From: Bacillus safensis
GTDB taxonomy: Bacteria; Bacillota; Bacilli; Bacillales; Bacillaceae
Direction: 5' to 3'
NCBI GenBank assembly: GCA_030159235.1
Contig: BSBG01000012.1
Span: 1-60,600 of the forward strand
DNA length: 60,600 bases
Every line of letters begins with the position of its first letter. The first letter of the stretch is position 1. The position numbers were made by a program, and so were the translations under genes. Below are positions 20,779-41,304 of this stretch, one piece after another. The notes under the pieces were generated by a model, which did not search any database, had not been told where the DNA came from, and saw nothing but the letters and a program-made list of their open reading frames with translations.

Positions 20779-23700
20779 TTGACAGGTCAACTAGTTCAGT
20801 ATGGACGACACCGCCAGCGCAGAAGCTACGCACGCATAAGCGAAGTGTTAGAATTACCAAATCTCATTGAAATTCAAACCTCTTCTTATCAGTGGTTTCT
20901 TGATGAGGGTCTTAGAGAGATGTTTCAAGATATATCCCCAATTGAGGATTTTACTGGTAACCTTTCTCTTGAATTCATTGATTACAGCCTAGGGGATCCT
21001 AAGTATCCTGTAGCAGAATCAAAAGAACGTGATGTAACTTACTCTGCTCCACTAAGAGTAAAAGTTCGTTTAATTAACAAAGAAACTGGAGAAGTAAAAG
21101 ACCAAGATGTGTTCATGGGTGATTTCCCAATCATGACAGACACAGGTACTTTTATCATTAATGGTGCGGAACGTGTAATCGTTTCTCAGTTAGTACGATC
21201 TCCAAGTGTATATTTCAGTGGTAAAGTAGACAAAAACGGTAAAAAAGGTTTTACTGCGACTGTCATTCCAAACCGTGGCGCATGGTTAGAATACGAAACT
21301 GATGCGAAGGATGTAGTCTATGTACGCATCGATCGCACACGTAAGTTGCCGGTTACGGTTCTTTTGCGTGCTCTCGGCTTCAGCTCTGATCAAGAGATTC
21401 TTGACCTCATTGGCGAGAACGAATATTTACGCAACACGTTGGAAAAAGACAATACAGAGAATGCAGATAAAGCACTTCTCGAAATCTACGAGCGCCTCCG
21501 TCCTGGAGAGCCGCCAACAGTTGAAAATGCGAAAAGCTTGCTAGACTCCCGCTTCTTCGATCCGAAGAGATATGACCTAGCAAATGTTGGACGCTACAAG
21601 ATTAATAAGAAGCTTCATATTAAAAATAGACTGTTCAATCAAAAATTGGCTGAAACGTTAGTTGATCCTGAAACAGGTGAAATTCTAGCAGAAAAAGGTC
21701 AAATTTTAGACAGAAGAGTTCTTGATAAAGTTCTTCCATACTTAGAAAACGGCATCGGATTTAGAAAGCTTTATCCAAATGGTGGCGTAGTAGAAGATGA
21801 AGTAGAACTTCAATCTATTAAGATTTATGCACCGACTGATCAAGAAGGCGAGCAAGTGATCAACGTAATTGGGAATGCATATGTAGAGGAAGCTGTGAAA
21901 AATATCACGCCTTCTGACATCATTGCATCGATCAGTTACTTCTTCAACCTTCTTCATGGTGTAGGTGACACAGATGATATCGACCACCTTGGTAACCGTC
22001 GTCTGCGTTCTGTAGGTGAACTTCTGCAAAACCAATTCCGTATTGGTTTAAGCAGAATGGAGCGTGTTGTTCGTGAAAGAATGTCGATCCAAGACACAAA
22101 CACGATCACGCCTCAGCAGCTGATCAACATTCGTCCTGTGATCGCTTCTATCAAAGAGTTCTTTGGTAGCTCTCAGCTTTCTCAGTTCATGGATCAAACA
22201 AACCCACTTGCTGAATTGACGCACAAACGTCGTCTGTCAGCGCTTGGACCGGGTGGTTTGACACGTGAGCGTGCAGGAATGGAAGTTCGTGACGTTCACT
22301 ACTCTCACTATGGGCGTATGTGTCCGATTGAAACACCAGAGGGTCCAAACATTGGTTTGATCAACTCTCTATCTTCATTTGCAAAAGTGAATCGCTTTGG
22401 ATTTATCGAAACACCTTACCGCCGGGTTGACCCTGAAACTGGTAAAGTGACACCGAGAATCGATTACTTAACTGCTGATGAAGAGGATAACTACGTAGTA
22501 GCACAAGCGAACGCTATATTAGGTGAAGATGGTTCGTTTATCGATGATAATATCATTGCTCGTTTCAGAGGGGAAAACACAGTTGTTCCTCGAAACCGCG
22601 TTGACTACATGGACGTTTCACCAAAGCAGGTTGTTTCTGCAGCGACAGCATGTATCCCATTCTTAGAAAACGATGACTCTAACCGTGCTCTAATGGGAGC
22701 GAACATGCAACGTCAGGCTGTGCCTTTGATGCAGCCAGAATCACCGATTGTTGGTACAGGTATGGAGTACGTATCAGGTAAAGACTCTGGTGCTGCTGTT
22801 ATCTGTCGCTACCCAGGTGTTGTAGAACGTGTAGAAGCAAAAAATATTTGGATTCGCCGCTATGAAGACGTTGACGGGCAACAAGTCAAAGGAAACCTAG
22901 ACAAATACAGCTTGCTGAAATTTGTCCGCTCTAACCAAGGGACTTGCTACAACCAGCGTCCTATCGTAAGTGTTGGAGATGAAGTCGTAAAAGGAGAAAT
23001 CCTTGCAGACGGTCCTTCTATGGAAAAAGGTGAATTGGCTCTAGGTCGTAACGTGATGGTCGGATTCATGACTTGGGACGGTTACAACTACGAGGATGCG
23101 ATCATCATGAGTGAACGCCTTGTAAAAGATGACGTCTACACGTCTATTCATATTGAAGAATACGAATCAGAAGCTCGTGATACAAAGCTTGGACCAGAAG
23201 AAATCACTCGTGATATTCCAAACGTTGGGGAAGATGCTTTACGCAACCTTGACGAACGTGGAATCATCCGTATTGGTGCAGAAGTAAAAGACGGAGACCT
23301 TCTTGTAGGGAAAGTAACGCCTAAAGGTGTAACAGAACTAACAGCTGAAGAACGTCTATTACATGCCATCTTCGGTGAAAAAGCTCGTGAAGTGCGTGAT
23401 ACGTCTCTACGTGTTCCACACGGCGGGGGCGGAATTATCCACGATGTAAAAGTCTTTAACCGTGAAGATGGAGATGAATTACCTCCAGGTGTAAACCAGT
23501 TAGTCCGCGTATACATCGTTCAGAAGCGTAAAATTTCTGAAGGTGACAAAATGGCCGGACGACATGGTAACAAAGGGGTTATCTCTAAAATCCTTCCAGA
23601 AGAAGATATGCCGTATCTTCCAGACGGAACACCGATTGACATCATGTTAAACCCTCTAGGGGTACCATCTCGTATGAACATCGGTCAGGTACTTGAGCTT

Positions 23701-24360
23701 CATATGGGTATGGCTGCACGTTACCTTGGCATCCACATTGCGTCACCAGTATTTGATGGTGCGCGTGAGGAAGATGTTTGGGAAACGCTTGAAGAAGCAG
23801 GTATGTCACGTGATGCGAAAACAGTCCTTTATGACGGTCGAACTGGTGAACCATTCGACAACCGTGTATCTGTCGGAATCATGTACATGATCAAACTGGC
23901 TCACATGGTTGACGATAAACTTCACGCTCGTTCAACTGGACCATACTCACTTGTTACGCAGCAGCCACTTGGCGGTAAAGCACAGTTTGGTGGTCAGCGT
24001 TTCGGAGAGATGGAAGTATGGGCACTTGAAGCTTACGGTGCTGCATATACACTTCAAGAGATCTTAACAGTGAAATCGGATGACGTTGTGGGTCGTGTGA
24101 AAACATACGAAGCCATCGTCAAAGGGGATAACGTACCTGAACCAGGCGTCCCTGAATCATTCAAAGTGTTAATTAAAGAACTTCAAAGTTTAGGTATGGA
24201 TGTCAAAATCCTATCTGGCGATGAAGAAGAGATAGAAATGAGAGATTTAGAAGACGATGAGGAAACGAAGAAAGCAGACGGATTAGCGTTATCTAATGAC
24301 GAAGATGCTGCAGACCTCGCACCTGTCGATCTTGAACGTGACGCAGTCACAAAAGAATAG
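20779..24360 (+). CDS. rpoB: RNA polymerase beta subunit
   Basis: The beta subunit forms one pincer of core polymerase. The rifampicin pocket is wild type: Gln469, Asp472, His482 and Ser487 lie in [11 protein letters not shown] and [13 protein letters not shown]. Other conserved blocks include [12 protein letters not shown] and the C-terminal [20 protein letters not shown] use the TTG at 20779 (GAGGGGTG upstream), giving 1193 residues as in B. subtilis; an in-frame GTG at 20770 overlaps the ribosome site. An acidic tail ([14 protein letters not shown]) ends the protein. Confidence 0.98.
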   Translation: MTGQLVQYGRHRQRRSYARISEVLELPNLIEIQTSSYQWFLDEGLREMFQDISPIEDFTGNLSLEFIDYSLGDPKYPVAESKERDVTYSAPLRVKVRLINKETGEVKDQDVFMGDFPIMTDTGTFIINGAERVIVSQLVRSPSVYFSGKVDKNGKKGFTATVIPNRGAWLEYETDAKDVVYVRIDRTRKLPVTVLLRALGFSSDQEILDLIGENEYLRNTLEKDNTENADKALLEIYERLRPGEPPTVENAKSLLDSRFFDPKRYDLANVGRYKINKKLHIKNRLFNQKLAETLVDPETGEILAEKGQILDRRVLDKVLPYLENGIGFRKLYPNGGVVEDEVELQSIKIYAPTDQEGEQVINVIGNAYVEEAVKNITPSDIIASISYFFNLLHGVGDTDDIDHLGNRRLRSVGELLQNQFRIGLSRMERVVRERMSIQDTNTITPQQLINIRPVIASIKEFFGSSQLSQFMDQTNPLAELTHKRRLSALGPGGLTRERAGMEVRDVHYSHYGRMCPIETPEGPNIGLINSLSSFAKVNRFGFIETPYRRVDPETGKVTPRIDYLTADEEDNYVVAQANAILGEDGSFIDDNIIARFRGENTVVPRNRVDYMDVSPKQVVSAATACIPFLENDDSNRALMGANMQRQAVPLMQPESPIVGTGMEYVSGKDSGAAVICRYPGVVERVEAKNIWIRRYEDVDGQQVKGNLDKYSLLKFVRSNQGTCYNQRPIVSVGDEVVKGEILADGPSMEKGELALGRNVMVGFMTWDGYNYEDAIIMSERLVKDDVYTSIHIEEYESEARDTKLGPEEITRDIPNVGEDALRNLDERGIIRIGAEVKDGDLLVGKVTPKGVTELTAEERLLHAIFGEKAREVRDTSLRVPHGGGGIIHDVKVFNREDGDELPPGVNQLVRVYIVQKRKISEGDKMAGRHGNKGVISKILPEEDMPYLPDGTPIDIMLNPLGVPSRMNIGQVLELHMGMAARYLGIHIASPVFDGAREEDVWETLEEAGMSRDAKTVLYDGRTGEPFDNRVSVGIMYMIKLAHMVDDKLHARSTGPYSLVTQQPLGGKAQFGGQRFGEMEVWALEAYGAAYTLQEILTVKSDDVVGRVKTYEAIVKGDNVPEPGVPESFKVLIKELQSLGMDVKILSGDEEEIEMRDLEDDEETKKADGLALSNDEDAADLAPVDLERDAVTKE

Positions 24361-24421
24361 AAGAAACGATTAGAGCAAGTGACTAGGGTATAACCCGAAG
24401 ATTAAAAGGGAGGTAGGCCCC

Positions 24422-27400
24422 TTGCTAGATGTGAACAATTTTGAGTATATGAACATCGGTCTCGCATCACCTGATAAAATCCGTTCTTGGTCTTTTGGTG
24501 AAGTGAAAAAGCCTGAAACGATTAACTATCGTACACTGAAACCTGAAAAAGATGGTCTCTTTTGTGAACGTATCTTCGGACCGCAAAAAGACTGGGAATG
24601 TCATTGTGGGAAGTATAAGCGCGTTCGTTATAAGGGTGTTGTATGTGACCGTTGTGGTGTAGAAGTAACACGGGCAAAAGTCCGTCGTGAGAGAATGGGG
24701 CATATCGAACTGGCTGCCCCAGTTTCCCACATTTGGTATTTCAAAGGTATCCCAAGCCGTATGGGTCTTGTTCTTGATATGTCACCACGTGCGTTAGAAG
24801 AAGTGATCTACTTCGCTTCTTACGTCGTGACAGATCCGGGCAACACACCGCTTGAGAAGAAACAACTTCTTTCTGAGAAAGAATTCCGTGCTTATTTAGA
24901 TAAATACGGTAATACATTCCAAGCAGCTATGGGTGCAGAAGCAATCAACAAACTTCTTCAAGATATCGATCTTGTAAAAGAAGTAGATGCACTGAAAGAA
25001 GAGCTAAAAACTGCTCAAGGACAGCGTCGTACTCGTGCGATTAAACGCCTTGAAGTGTTAGAAGCCTTCCGTAACTCAGGAAACAAACCATCTTGGATGA
25101 TTCTTGATGTACTTCCGGTTATTCCGCCAGAATTACGTCCAATGGTTCAGCTTGATGGTGGACGTTTTGCTACTTCTGACTTGAACGACCTTTATCGTCG
25201 TGTCATCAACCGTAACAATCGTCTGAAACGTTTATTAGATCTTGGCGCGCCAAGCATCATCGTTCAGAACGAGAAGCGTATGCTTCAAGAAGCTGTCGAT
25301 GCCTTGATTGATAATGGACGTAGAGGCCGACCAGTAACTGGACCAGGAAATAGACCATTGAAATCTCTTTCTCACATGCTGAAAGGGAAACAAGGACGTT
25401 TCCGTCAAAACTTGCTTGGTAAACGTGTTGACTATTCTGGACGTTCCGTTATCGTCGTAGGACCACATTTGAAAATGTATCAATGTGGCCTTCCGAAAGA
25501 AATGGCTCTTGAATTATTCAAACCATTCGTGATGAAGGAGCTTGTTGAAAAAGGATTAGCTCACAACATCAAGAGTGCGAAGCGTAAAATTGAGCGCGTG
25601 CAGCCAGAAGTATGGGATGTTTTAGAATCAGTTATTCGTGAGCATCCAGTGTTACTAAACCGTGCACCGACTCTTCACAGACTTGGTATTCAAGCGTTTG
25701 AACCTACACTTGTGGAAGGACGCGCAATTCGTCTGCATCCACTTGTATGTACAGCCTACAACGCTGACTTTGACGGTGACCAAATGGCGGTTCACGTACC
25801 ATTATCTGCTGAAGCTCAAGCTGAAGCTCGTATCTTAATGCTTGCTGCTCAAAACATTTTGAACCCGAAAGATGGAAAACCTGTTGTTACGCCATCTCAG
25901 GATATGGTGCTTGGTAACTACTACCTTACACTTGAGCGCAAAGGTGCTATCGGAGAAGGTATGGTCTTCAAAGATACTGACGAAGCCCTTCTAGCTTATC
26001 AAAATGGTTATGTGCATCTTCATACACGTGTAGCTGTTGCAGCTAGCTCGTTGAAAAATGTCACATTCACTGATGAACAGCGTTCTAAATTGTTGATTAC
26101 AACAGTTGGAAAACTGATCTTTAACGAAATCTTACCGGAATCATTCCCATATATGAATGAGCCGACAAAGAGCAATATTGAAGAAAAAACGCCTGATCGT
26201 TTCTTCCTTGAAAAAGGTGAGGACATAAAAGCTGCAATCGAGAAACAAGAAATCAATGCGCCGTTCAAAAAAGGTATTTTAGGTAAAATCATTGCGGAAA
26301 TCTTTAAAAGATTCCATATCACTGAGACATCTAAAATGCTTGATCGCATGAAAAATCTTGGTTTCAGATACTCTACTAAAGCCGGTATTACGGTTGGTGT
26401 GTCTGATATCGTCGTACTAGATGATAAGCAGAAGATCCTTGAAGAAGCACAAGCAAAAGTAGATAACGTCATGAAGCAATTCAGACGTGGTTTGATTACC
26501 GAAGAAGAGCGTTATGAGAGAGTTATTTCAATCTGGAGTTCTTCTAAAGATGTCATCCAAGGCAAACTGATGAAGTCCCTTGATGAAGTCAACCCAATCT
26601 ACATGATGAGTGACTCTGGAGCGCGTGGTAACGCATCTAACTTCACTCAGCTGGCTGGTATGCGTGGTCTGATGGCCAACCCGGCTGGACGTATCATTGA
26701 ACTTCCGATTAAATCTAGTTTCCGCGAAGGTTTAACCGTATTGGAATACTTTATTTCCACTCACGGAGCGCGTAAAGGTCTTGCCGATACAGCCCTTAAA
26801 ACAGCTGACTCAGGTTACCTCACGCGTCGTCTCGTTGACGTTGCACAGGATGTTATCATTCGTGAAACAGATTGCGGTACAGACCGTGGAATCTTGGCGA
26901 AGTCCATTAAAGAAGGAAATGAAATTATTGAGAAACTTGAAGAACGTCTTATCGGACGTTTTGCAAGAAAACCAATTGTTCATCCTGAAACGGGCGAAGT
27001 CATTGTGGGCGAAAACGAACTAATTGATGAAGATAAAGCACTTGAAGTAGTTGAAGCAGGAATTGAGGAAGTATGGATCCGTTCTGCATTTACATGTAAC
27101 ACGCCTCATGGTGTATGTAAACGATGCTACGGCCGTAACCTTGCAACTGGTACTGACGTTGAAGTCGGTGAGGCAGTTGGAATCATCGCTGCACAATCAA
27201 TCGGTGAGCCAGGAACACAGCTTACAATGCGTACGTTCCACACCGGTGGGGTAGCAGGAGACGATATCACACAAGGTTTACCTCGTATCCAAGAACTATT
27301 TGAAGCGCGTAATCCGAAAGGGCAAGCGACCATCTCTGAAATTGATGGTGTCGTTGCTGAAATTAACGATGTTCGTGACAAGCAGCAGGAAATTGTGGTT

Positions 27401-28021
27401 CAAGGCGAAGTTGAAACTCGTTCTTACACAGCTCCTTACAATGCACGTCTGAAAGTTGTTGAAGGTGACAAAGTCACTCGTGGTCAAGTACTGACAGAAG
27501 GTTCAATCGATCCGAAAGAACTTCTTAAAGTGACTGATATGACAGCTGTTCAAGAATATCTGCTTCATGAAGTACAAAAAGTATACCGTATGCAAGGGGT
27601 AGAAATCGGTGATAAGCACGTAGAGGTAATGGTTCGCCAAATGCTTCGTAAAGTGCGTGTTGCTGATGCAGGGGATACAGACGTATTACCAGGCACACTC
27701 CTTGATGTACATCAGTTCACTGAAGCGAACAAAAAAGTACTATTCGAAGGCAAACGTCCTGCAACAGGCCGTCCAGTTCTTCTTGGTATTACAAAAGCTT
27801 CGCTTGAAACAGACTCATTCTTGTCTGCAGCATCCTTCCAAGAAACGACTCGTGTCCTAACAGATGCGGCGATCAAAGGAAAACGTGATGAACTGCTTGG
27901 CTTGAAAGAGAATGTAATCATCGGTAAACTTGTTCCTGCTGGAACGGGAATGCCAAACTACCGTAAAGTTAAGCCGGTTTCGCAAGTACAGCCGTCTGAC
28001 GACATGGTTCCTGTAGAGTAA
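24422..28021 (+). CDS. rpoC: RNA polymerase beta' subunit
   Basis: Beta' carries the catalytic magnesium triad NADFDGDQ (Asp449, 451, 453). A zinc finger lies near the N terminus (CHCGKYK ... CDRCGVEV, residues about 60-78), and a second Cys cluster [15 protein letters not shown] is near 890. The trigger loop is in the [16 protein letters not shown] region. TTG start at 24422 after GGGAGGTAGGC gives 1199 residues, the B. subtilis length. 61 bases after rpoB, same transcript. Confidence 0.98.
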   Translation: MLDVNNFEYMNIGLASPDKIRSWSFGEVKKPETINYRTLKPEKDGLFCERIFGPQKDWECHCGKYKRVRYKGVVCDRCGVEVTRAKVRRERMGHIELAAPVSHIWYFKGIPSRMGLVLDMSPRALEEVIYFASYVVTDPGNTPLEKKQLLSEKEFRAYLDKYGNTFQAAMGAEAINKLLQDIDLVKEVDALKEELKTAQGQRRTRAIKRLEVLEAFRNSGNKPSWMILDVLPVIPPELRPMVQLDGGRFATSDLNDLYRRVINRNNRLKRLLDLGAPSIIVQNEKRMLQEAVDALIDNGRRGRPVTGPGNRPLKSLSHMLKGKQGRFRQNLLGKRVDYSGRSVIVVGPHLKMYQCGLPKEMALELFKPFVMKELVEKGLAHNIKSAKRKIERVQPEVWDVLESVIREHPVLLNRAPTLHRLGIQAFEPTLVEGRAIRLHPLVCTAYNADFDGDQMAVHVPLSAEAQAEARILMLAAQNILNPKDGKPVVTPSQDMVLGNYYLTLERKGAIGEGMVFKDTDEALLAYQNGYVHLHTRVAVAASSLKNVTFTDEQRSKLLITTVGKLIFNEILPESFPYMNEPTKSNIEEKTPDRFFLEKGEDIKAAIEKQEINAPFKKGILGKIIAEIFKRFHITETSKMLDRMKNLGFRYSTKAGITVGVSDIVVLDDKQKILEEAQAKVDNVMKQFRRGLITEEERYERVISIWSSSKDVIQGKLMKSLDEVNPIYMMSDSGARGNASNFTQLAGMRGLMANPAGRIIELPIKSSFREGLTVLEYFISTHGARKGLADTALKTADSGYLTRRLVDVAQDVIIRETDCGTDRGILAKSIKEGNEIIEKLEERLIGRFARKPIVHPETGEVIVGENELIDEDKALEVVEAGIEEVWIRSAFTCNTPHGVCKRCYGRNLATGTDVEVGEAVGIIAAQSIGEPGTQLTMRTFHTGGVAGDDITQGLPRIQELFEARNPKGQATISEIDGVVAEINDVRDKQQEIVVQGEVETRSYTAPYNARLKVVEGDKVTRGQVLTEGSIDPKELLKVTDMTAVQEYLLHEVQKVYRMQGVEIGDKHVEVMVRQMLRKVRVADAGDTDVLPGTLLDVHQFTEANKKVLFEGKRPATGRPVLLGITKASLETDSFLSAASFQETTRVLTDAAIKGKRDELLGLKENVIIGKLVPAGTGMPNYRKVKPVSQVQPSDDMVPVE

Positions 28022-28060
28022 TCTCCTCGTGAGATTTCTATAAAAATCATCAAAAATGGT

Positions 28061-28103
28061 GAAGGATGTCAAGATAATCTGTCAAACGATATTGACATCC
28101 TTC
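28061..28103. repeat. 12-bp perfect inverted repeat upstream of rplGB
   Basis: GAAGGATGTCAA (28061-28072) and TTGACATCCTTC (28092-28103) are exact reverse complements around a 19-base centre. The right arm contains the -35 hexamer of the next promoter. It can be an RNA hairpin ending rpoC transcripts or a DNA operator. Confidence 0.8.
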
Positions 28104-28120
28104 TTCCATGATGATAATAT
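28092..28120 (+). promoter_or_regulatory. Sigma-A promoter of rplGB and the str operon
   Basis: A perfect TTGACA (28092-28097), 17 bases and TAATAT (28115-28120). The -35 lies in the right arm of the inverted repeat. Confidence 0.78.
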
Positions 28121-28165
28121 AACCAAGGTGCTCAAAATAAAACCTGTTGCTTTGGAGGATATTCG

Positions 28166-28947
<782 letters not shown>

Positions 28948-28987
28948 TACAAACATAACATAAGGGTTTTTAGAAGTTGATATCAGA

Positions 28988-29020
28988 TCAGTGGAGTCAG
29001 CCAGCTGACAATGATACTGA
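28988..29020 (+). promoter_or_regulatory. Two-part hairpin in the rpsL-rpsG spacer, possible S7 operator
   Basis: An inner stem GTCAG (28996-29000) with CTGAC (29005-29009) lies within an outer stem TCAGT (28988-28992) with ACTGA (29016-29020), joined by an asymmetric internal loop. In E. coli S7 represses translation by binding the rpsL-rpsG spacer; an equivalent role here is inference. Confidence 0.4.
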
Positions 29021-29048
29021 GATGAAAGACAGATAGAAATCCTTTTAA

Positions 29049-29540
<492 letters not shown>

Positions 29541-29594
29541 GATTTATACCAAACTAAAAAAACTATTCCCTAATAAGGAAGGAGAAATTACCCA

Positions 29595-31673
29595 ATGGCA
29601 AGAGAGTTCTCCTTAGACAAAACTCGTAATATTGGTATCATGGCTCACATCGATGCCGGTAAAACGACAACGACTGAGCGTATCTTGTACTACACTGGTC
29701 GTATCCATAAAATTGGTGAAACTCACGAAGGAGCTTCACAAATGGACTGGATGGAGCAGGAGCAAGAACGTGGTATTACAATCACTTCTGCTGCTACTAC
29801 AGCACAATGGAAAGGTTACCGTGTAAACATCATCGATACACCAGGACACGTAGACTTCACTGTTGAAGTTGAACGTTCTTTACGTGTACTAGATGGTGCG
29901 GTTGCTGTTCTTGATGCACAATCAGGTGTAGAACCACAAACTGAAACAGTTTGGCGCCAAGCAACAACTTACGGAGTACCTCGTATCGTATTCGTTAACA
30001 AAATGGATAAAACCGGTGCGGACTTCCTTTACTCTGTAAGCACATTAAGAGATCGTCTTCAAGCGAACGCTCATGCAATTCAATTGCCGATCGGCGCTGA
30101 AGATCAATTCGAAGGAATCATCGATCTTGTAGATAACGTAGCATACTTCTACGAAGATGACCTTGGAACTCGCTCTGATGCAAAAGAAATCCCTGCTGAG
30201 TATAAAGACAAAGCTGAAGAGCTTCGCAACAGCCTCATTGAAGCTGTCGCTGAGCTTGATGAAGAGCTTATGGAAAAATACCTTGAGGGTGAAGAAATCA
30301 CAATTCCTGAATTGAAAGCTGCAATCCGTAAAGGAACGTTGAATGTTGAATTCTACCCTGTTCTTGTTGGATCTGCTTTCAAAAACAAAGGTGTTCAGCT
30401 TGTACTTGACGCTGTGCTTGACTACCTTCCTGCACCAACTGATGTTGCTGCAATCAAAGGTATCCTGCCAGATTCAAATGAAGAGGTTGTTCGTGAGTCT
30501 ACTGATGACGCACCATTTGCAGCTCTTGCATTTAAAGTTATGACTGACCCTTATGTTGGGAAACTAACTTTCTTCCGCGTATACTCTGGAACACTTGATT
30601 CTGGTTCATACGTGAAGAACTCTTCTAAGAACAAGCGTGAACGTGTTGGGCGTATCCTTCAAATGCACGCAAACAGCCGTGAAGAAATCTCTACTGTATA
30701 CGCAGGGGATATCGCAGCAGCTGTAGGTCTTAAAGATACATCTACTGGTGACACTCTTTGTGACGAGAAAGATCTTGTTATCCTTGAGTCTATGGAATTC
30801 CCAGAGCCAGTTATCGATGTAGCCATCGAGCCTAAATCAAAGGCTGACCAAGATAAAATGGGTATCGCTTTAGCTAAACTAGCTGAAGAAGACCCAACAT
30901 TCCGTACACAAACAAACCCTGAAACTGGTCAAACGATCATCTCTGGTATGGGTGAACTTCACCTTGATATCATTGTTGACCGTATGAAGCGTGAGTTCAA
31001 GGTTGAAGCTAACGTAGGTGCTCCTCAAGTTGCGTACCGTGAAACATTCCGTTCTGGTGCAAAAGTTGAAGGTAAATTCGTACGTCAGTCTGGTGGACGC
31101 GGTCAGTTCGGACACGTTTGGATCGAATTCGAACCAAACGAAGAGGGCGCAGGCTTCGAATTTGAAAATGCAATCGTCGGTGGGGTTGTTCCACGTGAAT
31201 ACATCCCAGCAATTCAAGCAGGTCTTGAAGATTCACTTGAAAATGGTGTATTAGCTGGATTCCCATTAATCGACATCAAAGCAAAATTATTTGATGGATC
31301 TTACCACGATGTTGACTCTAACGAAATGGCGTTCAAAATTGCTGCATCTATGGCATTGAAAAATGCTGTCAGCAAATGTAACCCAGTTCTACTTGAGCCA
31401 ATGATGAAAGTAGAAGTCGTTATCCCTGAAGAATACATGGGAGACATCATGGGTGATATCACATCTCGTCGTGGACGTGTAGAAGGTATGGAAGCTCGCG
31501 GTAACGCTCAAGTTGTTCGCGCTATGGTTCCACTTTCTGAAATGTTCGGATACGCAACATCACTTCGTTCTAACACACAAGGACGCGGTACTTTCACTAT
31601 GCACATGGATCACTACGAAGAAGTGCCTAAGAGCATCAGTGAAGAAATCATCAAAAAAAATAAAGGTGAATAA
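29595..31673 (+). CDS. fusA: Elongation factor G
   Basis: EF-G drives translocation using GTP. G-domain motifs are [10 protein letters not shown] (P loop), RGITITSAA (switch I), DTPGHVDF and NKMDK. Domains II-V follow, including the domain IV tip (HYDEV-type region) and a KNKGE tail. 692 residues, as in B. subtilis. The fusidic acid region shows no truncation. 54 bases after rpsG; tufA follows with its own promoter. Confidence 0.98.
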   Translation: MAREFSLDKTRNIGIMAHIDAGKTTTTERILYYTGRIHKIGETHEGASQMDWMEQEQERGITITSAATTAQWKGYRVNIIDTPGHVDFTVEVERSLRVLDGAVAVLDAQSGVEPQTETVWRQATTYGVPRIVFVNKMDKTGADFLYSVSTLRDRLQANAHAIQLPIGAEDQFEGIIDLVDNVAYFYEDDLGTRSDAKEIPAEYKDKAEELRNSLIEAVAELDEELMEKYLEGEEITIPELKAAIRKGTLNVEFYPVLVGSAFKNKGVQLVLDAVLDYLPAPTDVAAIKGILPDSNEEVVRESTDDAPFAALAFKVMTDPYVGKLTFFRVYSGTLDSGSYVKNSSKNKRERVGRILQMHANSREEISTVYAGDIAAAVGLKDTSTGDTLCDEKDLVILESMEFPEPVIDVAIEPKSKADQDKMGIALAKLAEEDPTFRTQTNPETGQTIISGMGELHLDIIVDRMKREFKVEANVGAPQVAYRETFRSGAKVEGKFVRQSGGRGQFGHVWIEFEPNEEGAGFEFENAIVGGVVPREYIPAIQAGLEDSLENGVLAGFPLIDIKAKLFDGSYHDVDSNEMAFKIAASMALKNAVSKCNPVLLEPMMKVEVVIPEEYMGDIMGDITSRRGRVEGMEARGNAQVVRAMVPLSEMFGYATSLRSNTQGRGTFTMHMDHYEEVPKSISEEIIKKNKGE

Positions 31674-31702
31674 TTGATTTTGCCTTTAAACTAAAGTATA
31701 AC
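31674..31702 (+). promoter_or_regulatory. Sigma-A promoter of tufA
   Basis: TTGATT (31674-31679) and TATAAC (31697-31702) with a 17-base spacer begin one base after fusA. A separate promoter explains how EF-Tu can be made in excess of EF-G. Confidence 0.7.
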
Positions 31703-31791
31703 TACTATTGAAGATCAGAAAGTGAGAGGTAACTCATCACTTTCTATCACTCTATACCAAATACAATGAACCTTTAAGGAGGATTTTTAGA

Positions 31792-32982
31792 ATGGCTAAA
31801 GAAAAATTCGACCGTTCCAAATCGCATGCTAACATTGGTACAATTGGACACGTTGACCATGGTAAAACAACTCTAACTGCTGCTATCTCAACAGTTCTTC
31901 ATAAGAAATCTGGTAAAGGTACAGCTATGGCTTATGACCAAATCGATGGTGCTCCAGAAGAGCGCGAACGTGGAATCACAATCTCAACTGCACACGTTGA
32001 GTATGAAACAGAATCTCGTCACTATGCACACGTAGACTGCCCAGGACACGCTGACTATGTTAAAAACATGATCACTGGTGCTGCTCAAATGGACGGCGCG
32101 ATCTTAGTAGTATCTGCTGCTGATGGTCCAATGCCACAAACACGTGAGCACATCCTACTTTCTCGTAACGTAGGTGTACCATACATCGTAGTATTCCTTA
32201 ACAAATGTGACATGGTTGACGATGAAGAGTTACTTGAACTTGTTGAAATGGAAGTTCGTGACCTTCTTTCTGACTATGACTTCCCTGGTGACGATGTACC
32301 AGTTATCAAAGGTTCTGCTCTTAAAGCTCTTGAAGGAGATGCTGATTACGAAGCAAAAATCTTTGAACTTATGGATGCGGTTGATGAGTACATCCCAACT
32401 CCAGAGCGTGACACTGAGAAACCATTCATGATGCCAGTTGAGGACGTATTCTCAATCACTGGTCGTGGAACAGTTGCTACTGGTCGTGTTGAGCGTGGAC
32501 AAGTTAAAGTCGGTGACGAAGTTGAAATCATCGGTCTTCAAGAAGAAAACGGTAAAACAACTGTTACAGGTGTTGAAATGTTCCGTAAACTTCTTGACTA
32601 TGCTGAAGCTGGTGACAACATTGGTGCACTACTTCGTGGTGTATCTCGTGAAGATATCCAACGTGGTCAAGTACTTGCTAAACCAGGTACAATCACTCCA
32701 CATAGCCGTTTCAAAGCTGAAGTTTATGTACTTTCTAAAGAAGAGGGTGGACGTCATACTCCATTCTTCGCTAACTACCGTCCGCAGTTCTACTTCCGTA
32801 CAACTGACGTAACTGGTATCGTACATCTTCCAGAAGGTACTGAAATGGTAATGCCTGGCGATAACACTGAGATGGAAGTTGAACTTATCTCTACTATCGC
32901 TATCGAAGAAGGAACTCGTTTCTCTATCCGTGAGGGTGGACGTACTGTAGGTTCTGGCGTCGTTTCAACTATCATTAAGTAA
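31792..32982 (+). CDS. tufA: Elongation factor Tu
   Basis: EF-Tu brings aminoacyl-tRNA to the ribosome. GTPase motifs are [30 protein letters not shown] and NKCD; beta-barrel domains 2 and 3 follow, ending [15 protein letters not shown]. 396 residues. Only one tuf gene is present in the window. Ribosome site AAGGAGG. Codon use is strongly biased (GGT, CGT, AAC), as expected for a very highly expressed gene. Confidence 0.98.
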   Translation: MAKEKFDRSKSHANIGTIGHVDHGKTTLTAAISTVLHKKSGKGTAMAYDQIDGAPEERERGITISTAHVEYETESRHYAHVDCPGHADYVKNMITGAAQMDGAILVVSAADGPMPQTREHILLSRNVGVPYIVVFLNKCDMVDDEELLELVEMEVRDLLSDYDFPGDDVPVIKGSALKALEGDADYEAKIFELMDAVDEYIPTPERDTEKPFMMPVEDVFSITGRGTVATGRVERGQVKVGDEVEIIGLQEENGKTTVTGVEMFRKLLDYAEAGDNIGALLRGVSREDIQRGQVLAKPGTITPHSRFKAEVYVLSKEEGGRHTPFFANYRPQFYFRTTDVTGIVHLPEGTEMVMPGDNTEMEVELISTIAIEEGTRFSIREGGRTVGSGVVSTIIK

Positions 32983-32992
32983 TTAACATATA

Positions 32993-33026
32993 AAAGAGAC
33001 TCCTTGCAAAAGGGTCTCTTTTTTTG
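32993..33026 (+). terminator. Terminator after tufA
   Basis: AAAGAGACTCC pairs with GGGTCTCTTT (one G-U) over an eight-base loop, followed by seven T. Closes the str operon. Confidence 0.92.
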
Positions 33027-33091
33027 CTTTTCCAGATCAGAACGGCTACTATAAGCTATAGAATCTAAATGGAACCGAGAGGATCACTGGA

Positions 33092-34051
33092 ATGGCTAAG
33101 ACATATTTGAAAAAATGGTTGATCGGCGGGGTTGACCAATGGATTATGATGAAAGAAGACGAGTCGAGTGAAACGAAGCCTGTGCTTTTATTTTTACATG
33201 GTGGGCCCGGTTCGGCTCAAATCGGTTATATTGATTCCTTTCACGAGGAACTTGATCAAGACTTTACAGTTGTTCAATGGGATCAAAGGGGTGCGGGGCT
33301 TTCCTATCAAGAGAATCTGCCTGCTGCATCGATGACCATTCAACAGTTTATTGAAGACACGATTGAACTGACAGAGAAGATCCTTTCTTATCTAGGTCAT
33401 TCAAAATTGTACATCGCAGGATACTCGTGGGGATCATTAATTGCCATACAAGCAGTACATAAACGTCCAGACCTATACCATGCTTATTATGGAATTAGTC
33501 AGGTAGTAGATGTATTAAAGGAGGATATCGTATCGTACGAGCTTCTTTTAAAGAAATTCCACCGCAATCGACTGTTTACTGGATGTCTGCGATTACTGAC
33601 GCCTCCTCCATGGAAAAGAACATCAGCTCATGCTTTGTTCTCTCTATATAAAGAGTTTGCAAGTGTAGGTCTCACACATAGATGGAAGCCGATTTTTCAA
33701 ATGCTAAACGGGTTTCTTTTTAGTAAGCAATATCAGTTGAAAGATAAATGGAAGTTCCTTAAAGGGCAGAAGTTTAGTCAAGACAAGCTATGGAATGAAC
33801 TGATGAATGAGAGCATTCAATACCGAGTTTCTTCTATATTAATACCGTGCTACTTTCTTATTGGTGATCACGATATGATTACACCAGCTGCTGTATCAAA
33901 ACCCTATGTTGATCAACTAAATGCACCAATCAAAGAGTGGTTCACCTTTAAAGAATCTGCACATTCTCCGCATATCGAGGAGCCAGATAAATTTATTTAT
34001 ATCCTGAGAAAGACTGCTATACATCATCTTCAGGGAAAGCTTGATTTATAG
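33092..34051 (+). CDS. ybaC: YbaC, alpha/beta-hydrolase (proline iminopeptidase-like)
   Basis: The HGGPG oxyanion motif near residue 35, the nucleophile elbow GYSWGS (Ser about 113), Asp in YFLIGDHDMITP and a His in KESAHSPHIEEP form a full catalytic triad typical of the S33 proline iminopeptidase family. 319 residues. The substrate is unknown. It has no operon partner: it sits between the tufA terminator and the S10 operon promoter, as in B. subtilis. Confidence 0.87.
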   Translation: MAKTYLKKWLIGGVDQWIMMKEDESSETKPVLLFLHGGPGSAQIGYIDSFHEELDQDFTVVQWDQRGAGLSYQENLPAASMTIQQFIEDTIELTEKILSYLGHSKLYIAGYSWGSLIAIQAVHKRPDLYHAYYGISQVVDVLKEDIVSYELLLKKFHRNRLFTGCLRLLTPPPWKRTSAHALFSLYKEFASVGLTHRWKPIFQMLNGFLFSKQYQLKDKWKFLKGQKFSQDKLWNELMNESIQYRVSSILIPCYFLIGDHDMITPAAVSKPYVDQLNAPIKEWFTFKESAHSPHIEEPDKFIYILRKTAIHHLQGKLDL

Positions 34052-34108
34052 ACTGAATCCCTGTATAATATGAAAAGTGTGCAAATCATAAATTTATCCG
34101 ATTTATTA

Positions 34109-34137
34109 TTGCAACACGTAGATCAATTTGGTACAAT
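34109..34137 (+). promoter_or_regulatory. Promoter of the S10 operon
   Basis: TTGCAA (34109-34114) and TACAAT (34132-34137), exactly 17 bases apart, 132 bases before rpsJ. It is the only strong promoter seen before the contiguous 24-gene ribosomal block. Confidence 0.8.
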
Positions 34138-34142
34138 AGTGC

Positions 34143-34578
<436 letters not shown>

Positions 34579-34612
34579 TTCAAATAGAAAACACATATTA
34601 TAGGAGGTGTGA

Positions 34613-35245
<633 letters not shown>

Positions 35246-35254
35246 CTCTCTTAG

Positions 35255-36183
<929 letters not shown>

Positions 36184-36190
36184 ATCTTAA

Positions 36191-37045
<855 letters not shown>

Positions 37046-37069
37046 CGGGGTTGTCTACGGTTCATTTAG

Positions 37070-37381
<312 letters not shown>

Positions 37382-37398
37382 TGAGAGGAGGCTTTTAA

Positions 37399-39026
<1,628 letters not shown>

Positions 39027-39033
39027 TAATTAG

Positions 39034-39315
<282 letters not shown>

Positions 39316-39318
39316 TAA

Positions 39319-39723
<405 letters not shown>

Positions 39724-39758
39724 TGAATACAATCCGCGACTCAAGGAGGTGCGATTAA

Positions 39759-40070
<312 letters not shown>

Positions 40071-40077
40071 TAAATAA

Positions 40078-40635
<558 letters not shown>

Positions 40636-40642
40636 TCAATGA

Positions 40643-40843
<201 letters not shown>

Positions 40844-40871
40844 TCCCCATAAATGGGAAGGAGGTTATTAA

Positions 40872-41273
<402 letters not shown>

Positions 41274-41304
41274 AAAAAGTTTAAGATGAATGGAGGTGCT
41301 TGGC

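Noticed and set aside
26020..26472. 150-codon minus-strand frame inside rpoC
   Set aside because: Overlaps a universally conserved gene and has no family features.
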